A stretch of 64,000 nucleotides of DNA from Ureibacillus sinduriensis BLB-1 = JCM 15800 (GCF_000772955.1 NZ_JPVO01000055.1:434001-498000); one strand, 5' to 3'; counted from the stretch's first letter, positions 27,085 to 36,324 are shown. A program made the numbers and translations. Notes: a model not told the origin generated them from the letters alone.

Positions 27085-27852
27085 TTATTGAATCGTATAC
27101 CCGCCGTCCAATACGACTGCTTGGCCGGTCATACCTTTTGAAGCGTCGCTCGCGATAAAGAGGGTGAGGTCGGCTATTTCCGATACATCAAGTAAGCGTC
27201 TTTGTGGGACGAGTGGGTAAATCACTTCGTCCAATACTTTTTCTACTGGTACGTTGCGCGTTGTGGCTAAGTCTTGCAGTTGGTTGCGTACGAGCGGTGT
27301 ATCGACATAGCCTGGGCAAATGGCATTGACTGTAATACCGTCTGTTGCCGTTTCAAGCGCTGCCACTTTGGTTAAGCCAATCACGCCATGTTTCGCCGAA
27401 TTGTAGGCCGCTTTGCCGGCAAAACCGATAAGACCGTTGATGGAAGCCATGTTGATAATGCGCCCGAAGTGTTGTTTGCGCATGATGGGCAACACGTGTT
27501 TGATGGCAATGAATGGAGCCGTCAACATAATTTTTAGTATCAATTCAAAGCGGTCTGTCGGAAAGTCCTCCAGCATCGCAACATGCTGCATTCCGGCATT
27601 GTTGATGAGAATATCAAGGCGCCCGTAATGCTCGATTGCCGCTTCAACAACGTTTTTTATCTCCTCTTCATGTGTGACATCACATTTTAACCCTATGGCA
27701 TTTTCGCCTAGTGAAAGAGCCGCTTCTTTTACTTTTTCTTCATTAATATCGGTTAAAATTATTTTTGCACCATTATCATGGAAGCTTTTGGCGAGTTCAT
27801 AGCCAATTCCTTGTGCAGAACCTGTAATGAGAACCACTTTATTTTGAACCAT
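27085..27852 (-). CDS. hbdH: 3-Hydroxybutyrate dehydrogenase (SDR family)
   Basis: The enzyme oxidises (R)-3-hydroxybutyrate to acetoacetate with NAD. The 255-aa short-chain dehydrogenase has TGSAQGIG at residues 10-17, NNAGMQ and catalytic Ser/Tyr/Lys in MASINGLIGFAGKAAYNSAK. The C-terminal QAVVLDGGYTIQ matches 3-hydroxybutyrate dehydrogenases. It is the last gene of scoA-scoB-gntP-hbdH; B. subtilis yxjCDEF has the same four functions in a different order. Hydroxybutyrate would be imported, oxidised here and activated by ScoAB. Confidence 0.92.
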   Translation of the reverse strand: MVQNKVVLITGSAQGIGYELAKSFHDNGAKIILTDINEEKVKEAALSLGENAIGLKCDVTHEEEIKNVVEAAIEHYGRLDILINNAGMQHVAMLEDFPTDRFELILKIMLTAPFIAIKHVLPIMRKQHFGRIINMASINGLIGFAGKAAYNSAKHGVIGLTKVAALETATDGITVNAICPGYVDTPLVRNQLQDLATTRNVPVEKVLDEVIYPLVPQRRLLDVSEIADLTLFIASDASKGMTGQAVVLDGGYTIQ

Positions 27853-27908
27853 TTCGAATACCTCCTACGTTTTGGGAGCAAAAAAAGTTATTGCAGCTCC
27901 CTCAAACT

Positions 27909-29246
27909 CTAAATCCCGAATCCTAATGAGAATAAAATAATTGCGATAATAACACCGATCACCGGAGTTGCAACGGTTGTTGCGGCAACTGCCCAATAAG
28001 CATCTTTATGTTTTTCACCACAAACGGATTGGATTGTTGTAACAACATATCCGTTATGCGGCAAAGAATCCAGTGCGCCGGAAGAAATCGCCACTATCCG
28101 GTGAAGCGCTTCTTGGTTTACCCCAGCCTCCATGTAGCCTGGTGCCACCAATGGCAAGGCGATCAATTGGCCGCCCGACGCTGAACCAGTCATGCCGGCA
28201 ATCACCGAAACAGCAACAGCTGCGCCGATCAATGGAGAACCTGGAATGTTTGTCATTGCTTCAACTGCCACATTAAATGCTGGCACTGCTTTTGCGACAC
28301 CACCAAAACCTACAACGGCAGCCGTATTCCCGATCGCGATAATCGCCCCAATCGTTCCTTCAGAAACTGCACCCCAAGCGTTTTTGAAGTATTTCCAGCT
28401 CACGATGAATGTTGCAATGATTCCACCTAGCAAGGCTAAAATTAGTGCGGATTGCTTTAATGAATCGTGGAAAATAAATGAAATGACCAATACGACCGCT
28501 AGTGGAATGAACGCCAGTATCGGGTTTGGAAGTGCACGCTCTGTATCAAAGGATGGATCAGTATCCCGTGATACAAAACGTTCTCCCTTATCGACCGCTT
28601 TTTTGATTAAACGTTTCAACCACCAATAACCGAAGACCGCCATGAAAACCGCAACTAGGATGCTTACTTCCCAGCCGGCATAAGGAGTTGTGTCTAAATA
28701 ATCCATTGGTATCCAGTTTTGTATTTCCGGTGACCCAGCAGACGTCATGGTGAAAGTCACGGAACCCAGCGCCAAAGTAGCCGGTATAAAGCGCCGAGGT
28801 AAATCGGCTTGCTTGAATAACGAGATTGCCATCGGGTATACGGCGAATGCTACAACAAAGAGTGAGACGCCCCCATAAGTTAAAACTGCACAGGCAATAA
28901 CAATCGCTAATGTTGCATATTTCATACCCAATTTATCCACCACAAATTTCGCGACCGCATCAGCAGCTCCACTGTCTTCCATTACTTTGCCGAATACGGC
29001 ACCAAGCAGGAACATCAAATACCATGACATGATAAACCCTGTAAAGCCTGTCATGTAGTTTGACACGAAGTTCGCTGCGCCTTCTTCAGCAAGCTGCGGA
29101 AATAACGGCATACCTGATAGTACCGCCACAAATAGGGCAGATAATGGTCCAACAATAATAATGTTCATTCCTTTAAGTGTTAACCATATAAGTAAAATAA
29201 GACCACCAATAAGACCAATCATACTTAATGTTACATTTCCATCCAT
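27909..29246 (-). CDS. GntP-family permease, probable 3-hydroxybutyrate/acetoacetate importer
   Basis: This 445-aa integral membrane protein has about 12 hydrophobic helices. It belongs to the GntP gluconate/hydroxybutyrate permease family by the segments GGLILLIWLTLKGMN, GMTGSASGGQLIALP and the SLPHNGYV motif near residue 390. It resembles YxjC of the B. subtilis scoAB cluster. Context between scoB and hbdH indicates uptake of ketone bodies or short hydroxy acids; a gluconate role is less likely as no gluconate kinase is near. Confidence 0.88.
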   Translation of the reverse strand: MDGNVTLSMIGLIGGLILLIWLTLKGMNIIIVGPLSALFVAVLSGMPLFPQLAEEGAANFVSNYMTGFTGFIMSWYLMFLLGAVFGKVMEDSGAADAVAKFVVDKLGMKYATLAIVIACAVLTYGGVSLFVVAFAVYPMAISLFKQADLPRRFIPATLALGSVTFTMTSAGSPEIQNWIPMDYLDTTPYAGWEVSILVAVFMAVFGYWWLKRLIKKAVDKGERFVSRDTDPSFDTERALPNPILAFIPLAVVLVISFIFHDSLKQSALILALLGGIIATFIVSWKYFKNAWGAVSEGTIGAIIAIGNTAAVVGFGGVAKAVPAFNVAVEAMTNIPGSPLIGAAVAVSVIAGMTGSASGGQLIALPLVAPGYMEAGVNQEALHRIVAISSGALDSLPHNGYVVTTIQSVCGEKHKDAYWAVAATTVATPVIGVIIAIILFSLGFGI

Positions 29247-29266
29247 CCCATTTACCCCCTTTAATT

Positions 29267-29926
29267 TTAAATTGCTGTATTTTCCAGGACATTGTCCAAA
29301 ATTAAATTGGCCTCTGTCGACTGGATAACTTCTTCTAGCGTGAACCCTTTGAAAACTTCTCTCAAAGCCAAGCCGTTTGGTGTCACTTCAAACAATGCTC
29401 TTTCAGTAATGATTCGATGAACCACACCTTTACCGGTTAAAGGTAACGAGCACTGTTTTCTTATCTTCGGTGAACCATCTTTTGAAACATGTTCCATAAT
29501 AACGATGATTTTTTTGGCCCCGTGCACTAAATCCATGGCACCGCCCATCCCCTTGATCACCTTTCCTGGAATCATCCAATTGGATAGATCTCCTCTTTCT
29601 GACACTTCCATCCCGCCTAAAATGGCAACATCGATATGTCCACCACGTATCATCGCAAAGCTTTCCGCGCTGGAGAAAAATGCAGCACCGGGAATTGCCG
29701 TTACCGTTTCTTTCCCGGCATTGATCAAATCAGGGTCTACCTCTGCTTTATTGGGGTAGGGGCCAATACCAAGCAACCCGTTTTCGGATTGCAAGATGAC
29801 GGATTTATTTGGTGATAGATGATTTGCTACCAAGGTGGGCATCCCAATTCCCAGGTTCACGTAATCCCCATGTTGTATTTCTCTCTCTGCCCGAATTGCA
29901 ATGCGATCTCTTATTGATATAGACAT
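29267..29926 (-). CDS. scoB: 3-Oxoacid CoA-transferase subunit B
   Basis: This is the beta subunit of succinyl-CoA:3-oxoacid CoA-transferase, which activates acetoacetate with CoA from succinyl-CoA. The 219-aa protein has the catalytic glutamate in [21 protein letters not shown] near the N terminus and [18 protein letters not shown] 29926 (minus) is preceded by AAGGAGG with 7-nt spacing. Seven bases plus the stop separate it from scoA, and it precedes gntP. Confidence 0.95.
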   Translation of the reverse strand: MSISIRDRIAIRAEREIQHGDYVNLGIGMPTLVANHLSPNKSVILQSENGLLGIGPYPNKAEVDPDLINAGKETVTAIPGAAFFSSAESFAMIRGGHIDVAILGGMEVSERGDLSNWMIPGKVIKGMGGAMDLVHGAKKIIVIMEHVSKDGSPKIRKQCSLPLTGKGVVHRIITERALFEVTPNGLALREVFKGFTLEEVIQSTEANLILDNVLENTAI

Positions 29927-29939
29927 GGTCAATCCTCCT

Positions 29940-30632
29940 TTAGACGTTCCGTAATGTTAATCGTTCAATCCGCTTTTCCTGTTGAGCTTGCAGCAATCCT
30001 TGAACATAAATGCTTGGTGTTTGAACTTCGTTTGGATTCATGCTGCCTGCCTCAACGATTTCTTCTGCCTCAGCAATCGTAATCTTGCCGGCTGCCGCCA
30101 TCATCGGGTTAAAGTTTTGAGCCGTTTTGTTGTAGACTAAATTACCGAAAGTATCCGCTTTTGCTGCGCGGACGAATGCAAAATCAGCAATTAATGCAGT
30201 CTCTAACACGTATTCTTTTTCATTAAAGGTCCTCGTTTCTTTTCCTTCCGCTACGATTGTTCCCACCCCGGCAGGCGTGTAGAATGCGGGGATTCCAGCA
30301 CCACCGGCCCGGATCCGCTCTGCAAGGGTTCCTTGCGGTATTAATTCGACTTCGATTTCGCCTGCAAGCACTTGGCGCTCAAATTCCTTATTTTCTCCCA
30401 CATACGAAGCTATCATTTTCTTAATCTGCTTATTTTTCAAGAGCAATCCCAATCCCCAATCATCAACACCGCAGTTATTGGATATAATAGTCAAATCTTT
30501 AACGCCTTTTTCCACCAAAGCAAGAATCAATTGCTCCGGAATACCGACCAATCCGAAACCACCGACCATAATAGAAGCTCCATCTTCAATACAACTCACT
30601 GCGTCTTCTGCACAAGCAAAACGTTGTTTCAT
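29940..30632 (-). CDS. scoA: 3-Oxoacid CoA-transferase subunit A
   Basis: This is the alpha subunit of the ScoAB heterodimer or tetramer. The 230-aa protein contains the family motif [17 protein letters not shown] near residue 20, [11 protein letters not shown] and [15 protein letters not shown]. It is the promoter-proximal gene of the operon. A candidate catabolite-responsive element lies about 50 bp upstream, and the divergently oriented control region is bounded by the terminator of the PAS/AAA+ regulator gene. Confidence 0.95.
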   Translation of the reverse strand: MKQRFACAEDAVSCIEDGASIMVGGFGLVGIPEQLILALVEKGVKDLTIISNNCGVDDWGLGLLLKNKQIKKMIASYVGENKEFERQVLAGEIEVELIPQGTLAERIRAGGAGIPAFYTPAGVGTIVAEGKETRTFNEKEYVLETALIADFAFVRAAKADTFGNLVYNKTAQNFNPMMAAAGKITIAEAEEIVEAGSMNPNEVQTPSIYVQGLLQAQQEKRIERLTLRNV

Positions 30633-30678
30633 TGCTTATAACCTCCTCTCAAAATACAAAACTGACAAAAAAATAACA

Positions 30679-30692
30679 TGAAAGCGCTATAA
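30679..30692. promoter_or_regulatory. Candidate catabolite-responsive element (cre) upstream of scoA
   Basis: TGAAAGCGCTATAA matches the CcpA-binding consensus TGWAANCGNTNWCA except at one position. It lies about 50 bp before the scoA start, suggesting glucose repression of ketone-body use. Confidence 0.45.
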
Positions 30693-30767
30693 CGTGTATT
30701 AAAACAGAATGATTTACTGTATGCAATAGGGTGTGTCGGAAATGTGACAGCCAAATCGTTAGTGGTT

Positions 30768-30783
30768 TTCCGGAAATTCGGAA
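30768..30783. promoter_or_regulatory. Candidate operator dyad upstream of scoA
   Basis: TTCCG and CGGAA half-sites lie 6 bp apart, about 140 bp upstream of scoA. This is the kind of spacing used by enhancer-type sites of AAA+ activators. It is a guess from symmetry and position only. Confidence 0.3.
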
Positions 30784-30827
30784 TTTTAGAAGGGTGTTTA
30801 TTGAAAAAAGTGGAATTGGGTGCAATG

Positions 30828-30867
30828 AAAAAATCCGATATTCTGGATTAGTGTCCAAGATATCGGA
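30828..30867 (-). terminator. Terminator of the PAS/AAA+ regulator gene
   Basis: On the minus strand arms TCCGATAT and ATATCGGA (30834-30841, 30860-30867), with an inner TTGGA/TCCA pairing, are followed by six T. It separates the regulator from scoA. Confidence 0.85.
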
Positions 30868-30874
30868 ATTTAGG

Positions 30875-32221
30875 TCATAAGTTGTGTTTTTTAATTTTTT
30901 CATAAAGAGTGGATCGACTGATACCCAGCTTTTTGGCAATTTTCATTTTGTCTTTTTCGTTCTCTAGGTGCTCCTGTAAAATCCGTCCTTCAATTTGGAA
31001 AAGCATTTCTTCTAATGTGCCATTACTTCTTGATAGAGTTTTTTGTCGGCGAATATGCGGAGGAAGTACATCAATCGTAATTTGATTCCCATCAGCTAAA
31101 TGGATGATAGCCTGTAGCACATTCTGCAACTCTCTGACATTGCCTGGCCAATCATAATGTTGAAGACACCACCAAGCTTTACGATCGATTTTGATGCCAC
31201 GCCGTCCCGCTTCGATGCTATATTTACTCAAAAAAGTCTGTATCAGTTCAGGCAAGTCTTCAATGCGGTTGCGAAGGGGAGGGATTTGCAGGGTAATTGC
31301 TTGAATCTTGTAAAATAAATCCTCGCGAAAATGTTTGCTTTTGACCATTTCTGCAAGGGATATGTTGGTGCTTAATATATAACGTACATCGACAGAAATT
31401 TCTTCCTCTGTCCCAAGGGGCTGGATTTTTTGATCTTGCAATGCTTTCAATAATTTTGCCTGCAAGGTAATAGGCAATTCATGAACTTCTTCAATAAAGA
31501 GCGTGCCACCTTCCGCACGTTGGATACGTCCTTTTTTAATATCCCGATCCCCTTCCCATTTGCCGAAGATCTCTTCTTCAAGCAAATCTTTTGGGATGGC
31601 AGAACAATTCACTTTAACAAAATAGTTTTCCGCACGATCCGATAGACCATGGATGCTTTGAGCAAACATTTCTTTTCCGGTGCCAATTTCGCCTTCGATT
31701 AAAACGGGCAATTTTGTCGGGGCGATGGTCGCAATCGTTTCTTTGATTTTGCGTATTGTTTGGGATATGCCTCTAATATCGGCAAAATTATAAAATGACT
31801 CACGATATTGATTCATATTTGTCTCGATTTGATCCATCGTTTTACGTACATGTGAACTTAGTTTTTTCCAATCATTCATGTCGCGAAAGATGACGCTTCC
31901 GAATGCCCCGATAATTTCGCCATCCACGACGATTGGCACACGATTTGCCAGCATATATGTGCCTTTTATGTAATGTGGTGAAGCAATTTGAGCAATGCCT
32001 TGCTCCATAACCAAATGCATTTCTGTATTCTCTATGATATCCGCCACATGTTTGCCTATAGCTTCTTCGCGACGAACTTCGAGGAAATGACAATATTCAT
32101 CGTTAATATAGATAATTTTCGCCTCCCGATCGACAACGACAAACCATTGAAAGGCTGTTTCTAGAATTTGCGAAATCACATCCGCCGTAAGAAATTTTAA
32201 CCAATCTCCCAATCTCTGCAC
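30875..32221 (-). CDS. PAS-AAA+-Fis regulator of the ketone-body operon lacking the GAFTGA loop
   Basis: The 448-aa protein has an N-terminal PAS domain (residues ~12-115), an AAA+ domain with Walker A GEIGTGKE (near residue 180) and a Fis-type helix-turn-helix at the C terminus (KIAKKLGISRSTLYEKIKK). In typical enhancer-binding proteins the segment ELFGxxKGAFTGA contacts sigma-54. Here it reads EEIFGKWEGDRDIKKGR, shorter and without GAFTGA, and the Walker B region is FIEEV instead of FLDEI. Like TyrR it may therefore regulate sigma-A promoters. It lies immediately upstream of scoA in the same direction, so control of that operon is likely. The effector is unknown. Confidence 0.82.
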   Translation of the reverse strand: MQRLGDWLKFLTADVISQILETAFQWFVVVDREAKIIYINDEYCHFLEVRREEAIGKHVADIIENTEMHLVMEQGIAQIASPHYIKGTYMLANRVPIVVDGEIIGAFGSVIFRDMNDWKKLSSHVRKTMDQIETNMNQYRESFYNFADIRGISQTIRKIKETIATIAPTKLPVLIEGEIGTGKEMFAQSIHGLSDRAENYFVKVNCSAIPKDLLEEEIFGKWEGDRDIKKGRIQRAEGGTLFIEEVHELPITLQAKLLKALQDQKIQPLGTEEEISVDVRYILSTNISLAEMVKSKHFREDLFYKIQAITLQIPPLRNRIEDLPELIQTFLSKYSIEAGRRGIKIDRKAWWCLQHYDWPGNVRELQNVLQAIIHLADGNQITIDVLPPHIRRQKTLSRSNGTLEEMLFQIEGRILQEHLENEKDKMKIAKKLGISRSTLYEKIKKHNL

Positions 32222-32455
32222 CTCTTCTCTAAATGTCTAGTTTTTTCTATTTTACACATAAAAATACTTAAAATAGTAGTATTGAAATGATTAAACGATA
32301 GAGAACTGTTAAATACGCACCTATGGATCTAGATAGATTAGAAGGTAAGGCGTATGGGGAAAACAAAAGTGGCTTTTCAATGTCGAAAATCGTGTTTTTC
32401 AGCTATTCGTGTTAAACTATAGGTGAAATTTGATGAGTCAAGTAGGTGAATATAC

Positions 32456-32719
32456 ATGGGGAAAAAGAGAAAACAAGGCCAAAAGCAGACGCCATCTTCA
32501 CAATTGGCAAAGACGGAGGAAACCTTAACTTTACAAGACCAATTAAATGGAGATGTTTTGGCTAAACTAAAGGCGGCAAAGAAAAGTTTGGTAGAAGATG
32601 AACAAGCGAAAGAAGAAGAACGTCAAGCTAGATTGGTTTTTGAGCGCAAGCAGCGTGAGAAGAATATGAGTTTTGAAGAATTGCTGGAAAAATACGGCGA
32701 CCAAGGCTCTAAGTTTTAA
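32456..32719 (+). CDS. yqkE: YqkE-like highly charged small protein (DUF3886)
   Basis: This 87-aa protein is made mostly of Lys, Glu, Gln and Arg, with a predicted long helix and C-terminal FEELLEKYGDQGSKF. It resembles YqkE, which neighbours yqkD and yqkF in B. subtilis. It has no known function. AGTAGGTG precedes the ATG. It is flanked by minus-strand genes and ends at a terminator shared with the permease gene. Confidence 0.8.
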   Translation: MGKKRKQGQKQTPSSQLAKTEETLTLQDQLNGDVLAKLKAAKKSLVEDEQAKEEERQARLVFERKQREKNMSFEELLEKYGDQGSKF

Positions 32720-32820
32720 ATTTGGTAATACTGCTACGGTTGAATAAAGGCAATTGCAATTATATTCCAATATGGTTTACGGGATTTTTCCGGTCCCACA
32801 TCATTTTATTGCCAAAAATG

Positions 32821-32851
32821 AAACAGCACTCAACATGTCGAGTGCTGTTTT
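32821..32851. terminator. Bidirectional terminator between yqkE and the amino-acid permease
   Basis: An 11-bp stem AAACAGCACTC/GAGTGCTGTTT (32821-32831 with 32840-32850) lies between converging genes, with short T-rich tails on both strands. Confidence 0.82.
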
Positions 32852-32866
32852 ACTTATTTCTGGATC

Positions 32867-34207
32867 CTATTTTATTCTTCTTATTACATACGTAAAGATC
32901 ACCAGGATGAACCATATTGGCGTCAACAATAGGGAGGAGCGTGTTTCTTCGGACACAAACATAATGAGCAGTATTGCCGCAAACAAGGCAAGTACAACAT
33001 AATTGATGAAAGGTGTCAAAGGTGCTTTAAAAGTTGATCTTTTATGTAGATTTGGCCGATATTTTTTATAGCGAATATGGGAAATCAAAATAATGCTCCA
33101 TACCCAAATGAAACAAATGGCACTAATCGACGTCACGATACTGAACGCAGCGTCGGGAATTGCATAGCTTAGCAATGCACCGAGCGATACGACAATTGAA
33201 GAAACAAAAAGGGCATTTGCCGGAACCGCATTTTTATTTAATTTTCCAAAAGATTTCGCCCCTTGCTTGTTTCTGCTTAGATTGAACATAATCCGGCTTG
33301 TCGAGAATAATCCGCTATTTCCAGCGGAGGCTGCCGATGTCAAGACAACAAAGTTGATGATCCCTGCTGCCAAAGGAATTCCTACAAGTGCAAAAACTTG
33401 AACGAATGGACTGTTTTCCGCACTTAATGTTGTCCACGGGTTAATGCATAGTATGATGAAAAGAGCACCGACGTAGAACAGCAAAATCCGTACCGGTATT
33501 TTATTGATGGCAGATGGGATATTCTTGCGCGGATTTGCAGTTTCCGCTGCAGATACACCGACCAATTCCACCCCCACAAAAGAAAAGACGACCATTTGAA
33601 AGGAAAATAAAAAACCTGATATACCGTTGGGGAAGAGGCCGCCATGTGCCCACAAGTTCCGTACAGACACAACACCAGTTTCTGTTTTAAATCCGATCAC
33701 TAATAACACAATTCCAATAATGATAAGGGCGATAATCGTAATAATTTTGATCATGGCAAACCAAAACTCTAACTCACCAAAGAGTTTTACAGTTAATAGA
33801 TTTAATGACAGCAAAATGACGAGACATGCTATAGCAGGGACCCATTGGGGAATGTCGAACCAGTAGCGCACATAGAGGCCTACAGCTATAATATCGGCCA
33901 TGGCAGTCATAATCCAGCAGAACCAATATGTCCAGCCCGTTACGTAGCCAGCCCAAGGACCAACATAATCCGATGCGAAATCTGTAAATGATTGATATCC
34001 GGAGTTTGAGAGAAGTAGCTCTCCCAACGCACGCATGACAAAGAAGACGGCAAGTCCAATAATGATATAAACGAACAATATGGAAGGTCCGGCTTTTTCA
34101 ATCGCAGCGCCAGAACCTAAAAATAACCCGGTGCCAATCGTTCCACCGATGGCAATTAGTTGGACGTGCCTGTTTTTTAATTCTCTTTTTAATTCTCGAT
34201 GTTCCAT
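32867..34207 (-). CDS. Amino-acid permease, D-serine/D-alanine/glycine transporter type
   Basis: This 446-aa APC-superfamily transporter has about 12 membrane helices. The N-terminal LKRELKNRHVQLIAIGGTIGTGLFLGSG signature region and ELVGVSAAETANPRKNIPSA are typical of the CycA/AapA group. A glycine riboswitch on the same strand, about 400 nt upstream, strongly suggests glycine or a related small amino acid as substrate. AGGGGGC precedes the ATG. It is probably a proton symporter; import versus export cannot be told from sequence. Confidence 0.85.
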   Translation of the reverse strand: MEHRELKRELKNRHVQLIAIGGTIGTGLFLGSGAAIEKAGPSILFVYIIIGLAVFFVMRALGELLLSNSGYQSFTDFASDYVGPWAGYVTGWTYWFCWIMTAMADIIAVGLYVRYWFDIPQWVPAIACLVILLSLNLLTVKLFGELEFWFAMIKIITIIALIIIGIVLLVIGFKTETGVVSVRNLWAHGGLFPNGISGFLFSFQMVVFSFVGVELVGVSAAETANPRKNIPSAINKIPVRILLFYVGALFIILCINPWTTLSAENSPFVQVFALVGIPLAAGIINFVVLTSAASAGNSGLFSTSRIMFNLSRNKQGAKSFGKLNKNAVPANALFVSSIVVSLGALLSYAIPDAAFSIVTSISAICFIWVWSIILISHIRYKKYRPNLHKRSTFKAPLTPFINYVVLALFAAILLIMFVSEETRSSLLLTPIWFILVIFTYVIRRIK

Positions 34208-34479
34208 TTGTATGCCCCCTAATAGTTTAGCGGCCTGCTTTTGTTACATTTGGGAGGGGATTCGTGGCTATAGATTAATATAATGCGAATAGTTTTTAAT
34301 TTATTCTGGCTCGTATAGAAAAAATATCGACACTTATTAACAAAATTCTTGCGCAAAGTTTACTGTAGCCCGCTGTCAATTCCATCAGGTTAAACAAAAG
34401 AGTGCATGCCAACAAAGAAATTTGCTTAATAAAGAATAACCCCAAGCCCATTGCAAAAGCTTAAAACAATTGCTGAAAA

Positions 34480-34513
34480 TAAAAAAATGAGATAGGAACC
34501 ATTCCCATCTCAT
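34480..34513 (-). terminator. Riboswitch-linked terminator in the permease leader
   Basis: The stem ATGAGAT...ATCTCAT, with inner GGAA/TTCC pairing, is followed by seven T on the minus strand. It lies ~100 nt after the glycine aptamer and ~270 nt before the permease start, a likely expression platform. Confidence 0.75.
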
Positions 34514-34607
34514 GACATAAAAAATAACAAAAAGACAATAGCAAAAACGCAATTCTATTTGAGACAATACGTCAAAAACTAGATTAAGCCGTTCTTCCAA
34601 GTTGATG

Positions 34608-34685
34608 TTGTTACCTTTCCTGTCCTTTTGCCTGAGATTGTGAACCCTTCGGCGTCGCAAATGCGATCTCTCCAGAAATTGCTCC
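34608..34685 (-). ncRNA. Glycine riboswitch (single aptamer)
   Basis: Read on the minus strand this contains GGAGAGA (P1/P2 5' side), the conserved CGCCGAAGGG core and TCTCAGGCAAAAGGAC, the most diagnostic glycine-aptamer sequence. Only one full aptamer is visible. Upstream on the same strand is a hairpin-forming stretch that may be a ghost aptamer. It precedes an attenuator-type terminator and the permease gene. Confidence 0.92.
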
Positions 34686-34808
34686 TGCTATAGTCATCCC
34701 ATAGCAATCACCGCTATTTAATTTACTTTTGAACCATTTCACGTGTTAAGCAGAAATGTTCTGATCAGCTTCTCGGCACTATTGTCCCGGTAAAGACTGA
34801 TATGTGTC

Positions 34809-34814
34809 ATTATA
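34809..34814 (-). promoter_or_regulatory. Candidate -10 box for the riboswitch leader
   Basis: TATAAT on the minus strand lies about 125 nt upstream of the aptamer core. No good -35 is visible at 16-18 bp. Confidence 0.4.
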
Positions 34815-34918
34815 TCAAAAAAGTGAAAGGGGTATAGAGTTTTATTAAAAAATATTTAATATAATAAAAACCGTCCCCCAAACAAAAAAGAGAACATAAC
34901 ATCGAAATGCTATCTTCC

Positions 34919-35428
34919 CTAATCGCTTGCACTTTTTGCCTTAAAGGAGGATGGTCTTTTAAGTTTGTGATAGAGTACAAGCACCACCTTGAAGAACACG
35001 ATAAAAGTGATTGCTCCGGCCGTATCAAGTATGACGTCATCAAATATCCCTGTTCTCCCGACTACGAACGTTTGCCGATATTCATCTAATGAAGCCACTA
35101 TGAAAGTGGTAAAGATTGCATAGATGACAGCAAATTTTGCTTTGAATTTACGGTACATTAAATAAAATAAAATGGCAATTAATCCATAGCCAACGAAATG
35201 CAATCCTTTACGGACCAAAAATTCGATGAAATAATAATATCCGCGAGTTTCCACCGAAATGGTTTGCCCCCAATAGGTGACTTCAATTTTGCTTAGTAAA
35301 TGATAGAACGGTTGACTGTTCAATATGTGTTTAAGCGTAGGGACAATGGTCTGCTGTTGATAAGTCATGCTCGAAACACTAAACAACAAGATTAAAACGG
35401 TAATGATAAGTACAACATATTTTTTCAT
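34919..35428 (-). CDS. VanZ-like family membrane protein
   Basis: This 169-aa protein has four hydrophobic helices, near residues 3-22, 70-92, 97-115 and 135-155. The VanZ-family motifs are RKGLHFVGYGLIAIL and SLDEYRQTFVVGRTGIFDDVILD. VanZ-like proteins are associated with teicoplanin or lipoglycopeptide tolerance in some species, but most are uncharacterised. The start overlaps the aldo/keto reductase stop by 4 bp, so the two genes are co-transcribed. Confidence 0.85.
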   Translation of the reverse strand: MKKYVVLIITVLILLFSVSSMTYQQQTIVPTLKHILNSQPFYHLLSKIEVTYWGQTISVETRGYYYFIEFLVRKGLHFVGYGLIAILFYLMYRKFKAKFAVIYAIFTTFIVASLDEYRQTFVVGRTGIFDDVILDTAGAITFIVFFKVVLVLYHKLKRPSSFKAKSASD

Positions 35429-36324
35429 CGATGCTCAGTATAAATGTCCTTTTTAGTAATATCGTGGATTGGCGAAAAGTCTTGGATTGTTTGTGATCTT
35501 TCATAAGCTTTCAAGTTTTCAAGCAATTGTTGTTTCGAACTAGCTCCAATCACTGTGGAAGCGACCGCTGAATGACTAAGGTTGTATGCTAAACTCAATG
35601 CATGAATATCTTCATACGCATTTTGAAGCCCGGTCAGGACGTTTTTTATCTCTTCTTTTGAGTAGGTCATATACCCGTTCGTACTTTCCGAACGTTTTTG
35701 CCACTCATTCGTTAGCAATCCTTTAGCAATTGAGCCGCGGGTGACAACAGAGGCGTTCGCATCGGCAATATCTCCAAACCATTCTTCAGGACGTCGATCC
35801 AGCAAGCTGTATTGCATCATGTTTGAGATTCCATTACTGCGTTGTAAAAAAGGCTTAAACACATTTGGGCGAATAGAAGAAATGCCGTACTCCCGAATAT
35901 ATCCCTCTTTTTTCAGTCGTTCAAAGGTTTCAATGATATCATCCCATGGGTCGTCGATTGTTCCACCATGTAATTGGTAGACATCGATATAGTCTGTTTT
36001 TAAACGCTTCAAGCTCATCTTAATTGCATTTTCAATGTGTGAAGGGGACGGATCCCAATGCCAGTTATCTTCACCCTGATTCCAGCGGTTTCCAACTTTT
36101 GTTGCTATGATGACGTCATGTCGGTGTGGGCTTAATAACTCTCCAACAATTTCTTCATTCATTCCTTTGTTGTAAAGGTCCGCAGTATCGAAATAGTTCA
36201 CCCCTGCTTGTAGGGCTGTTTCTACAATCGGTCTCGCGTCGGTCAACGTCATCGGCAGCGACATGCAGCCTAAGCTGATTTCCGATATCTCAATTTCGCT
36301 ATTTCCAAGTTTTCTTTTTTTCAT
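35425..36324 (-). CDS. yqkF: Aldo/keto reductase YqkF
   Basis: This 299-aa NADPH-dependent oxidoreductase is of the aldo/keto reductase superfamily. Visible are GCMSLPMT, NYFDTADLYNKG (catalytic Asp and Tyr), ATKVGNR (Lys) and YQLHGGTIDDP (His), plus the late TVIGASSKQQLLENL cofactor motif. It lies divergently from nudF as in B. subtilis yqkF-yqkG. The physiological substrate is unknown. Confidence 0.88.
   Translation of the reverse strand: MKKRKLGNSEIEISEISLGCMSLPMTLTDARPIVETALQAGVNYFDTADLYNKGMNEEIVGELLSPHRHDVIIATKVGNRWNQGEDNWHWDPSPSHIENAIKMSLKRLKTDYIDVYQLHGGTIDDPWDDIIETFERLKKEGYIREYGISSIRPNVFKPFLQRSNGISNMMQYSLLDRRPEEWFGDIADANASVVTRGSIAKGLLTNEWQKRSESTNGYMTYSKEEIKNVLTGLQNAYEDIHALSLAYNLSHSAVASTVIGASSKQQLLENLKAYERSQTIQDFSPIHDITKKDIYTEHR

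Noticed and set aside
30745-30760. Sigma-54 -24/-12 promoter for scoA
   Set aside because: The best match on the minus strand (TGGCTG-N5-TTTC) lacks the essential GC at -12, and the regulator lacks GAFTGA.
34385-34660. A 91-aa minus-strand ORF
   Set aside because: It lies across the glycine riboswitch and its terminator, so it is leader RNA rather than a gene.
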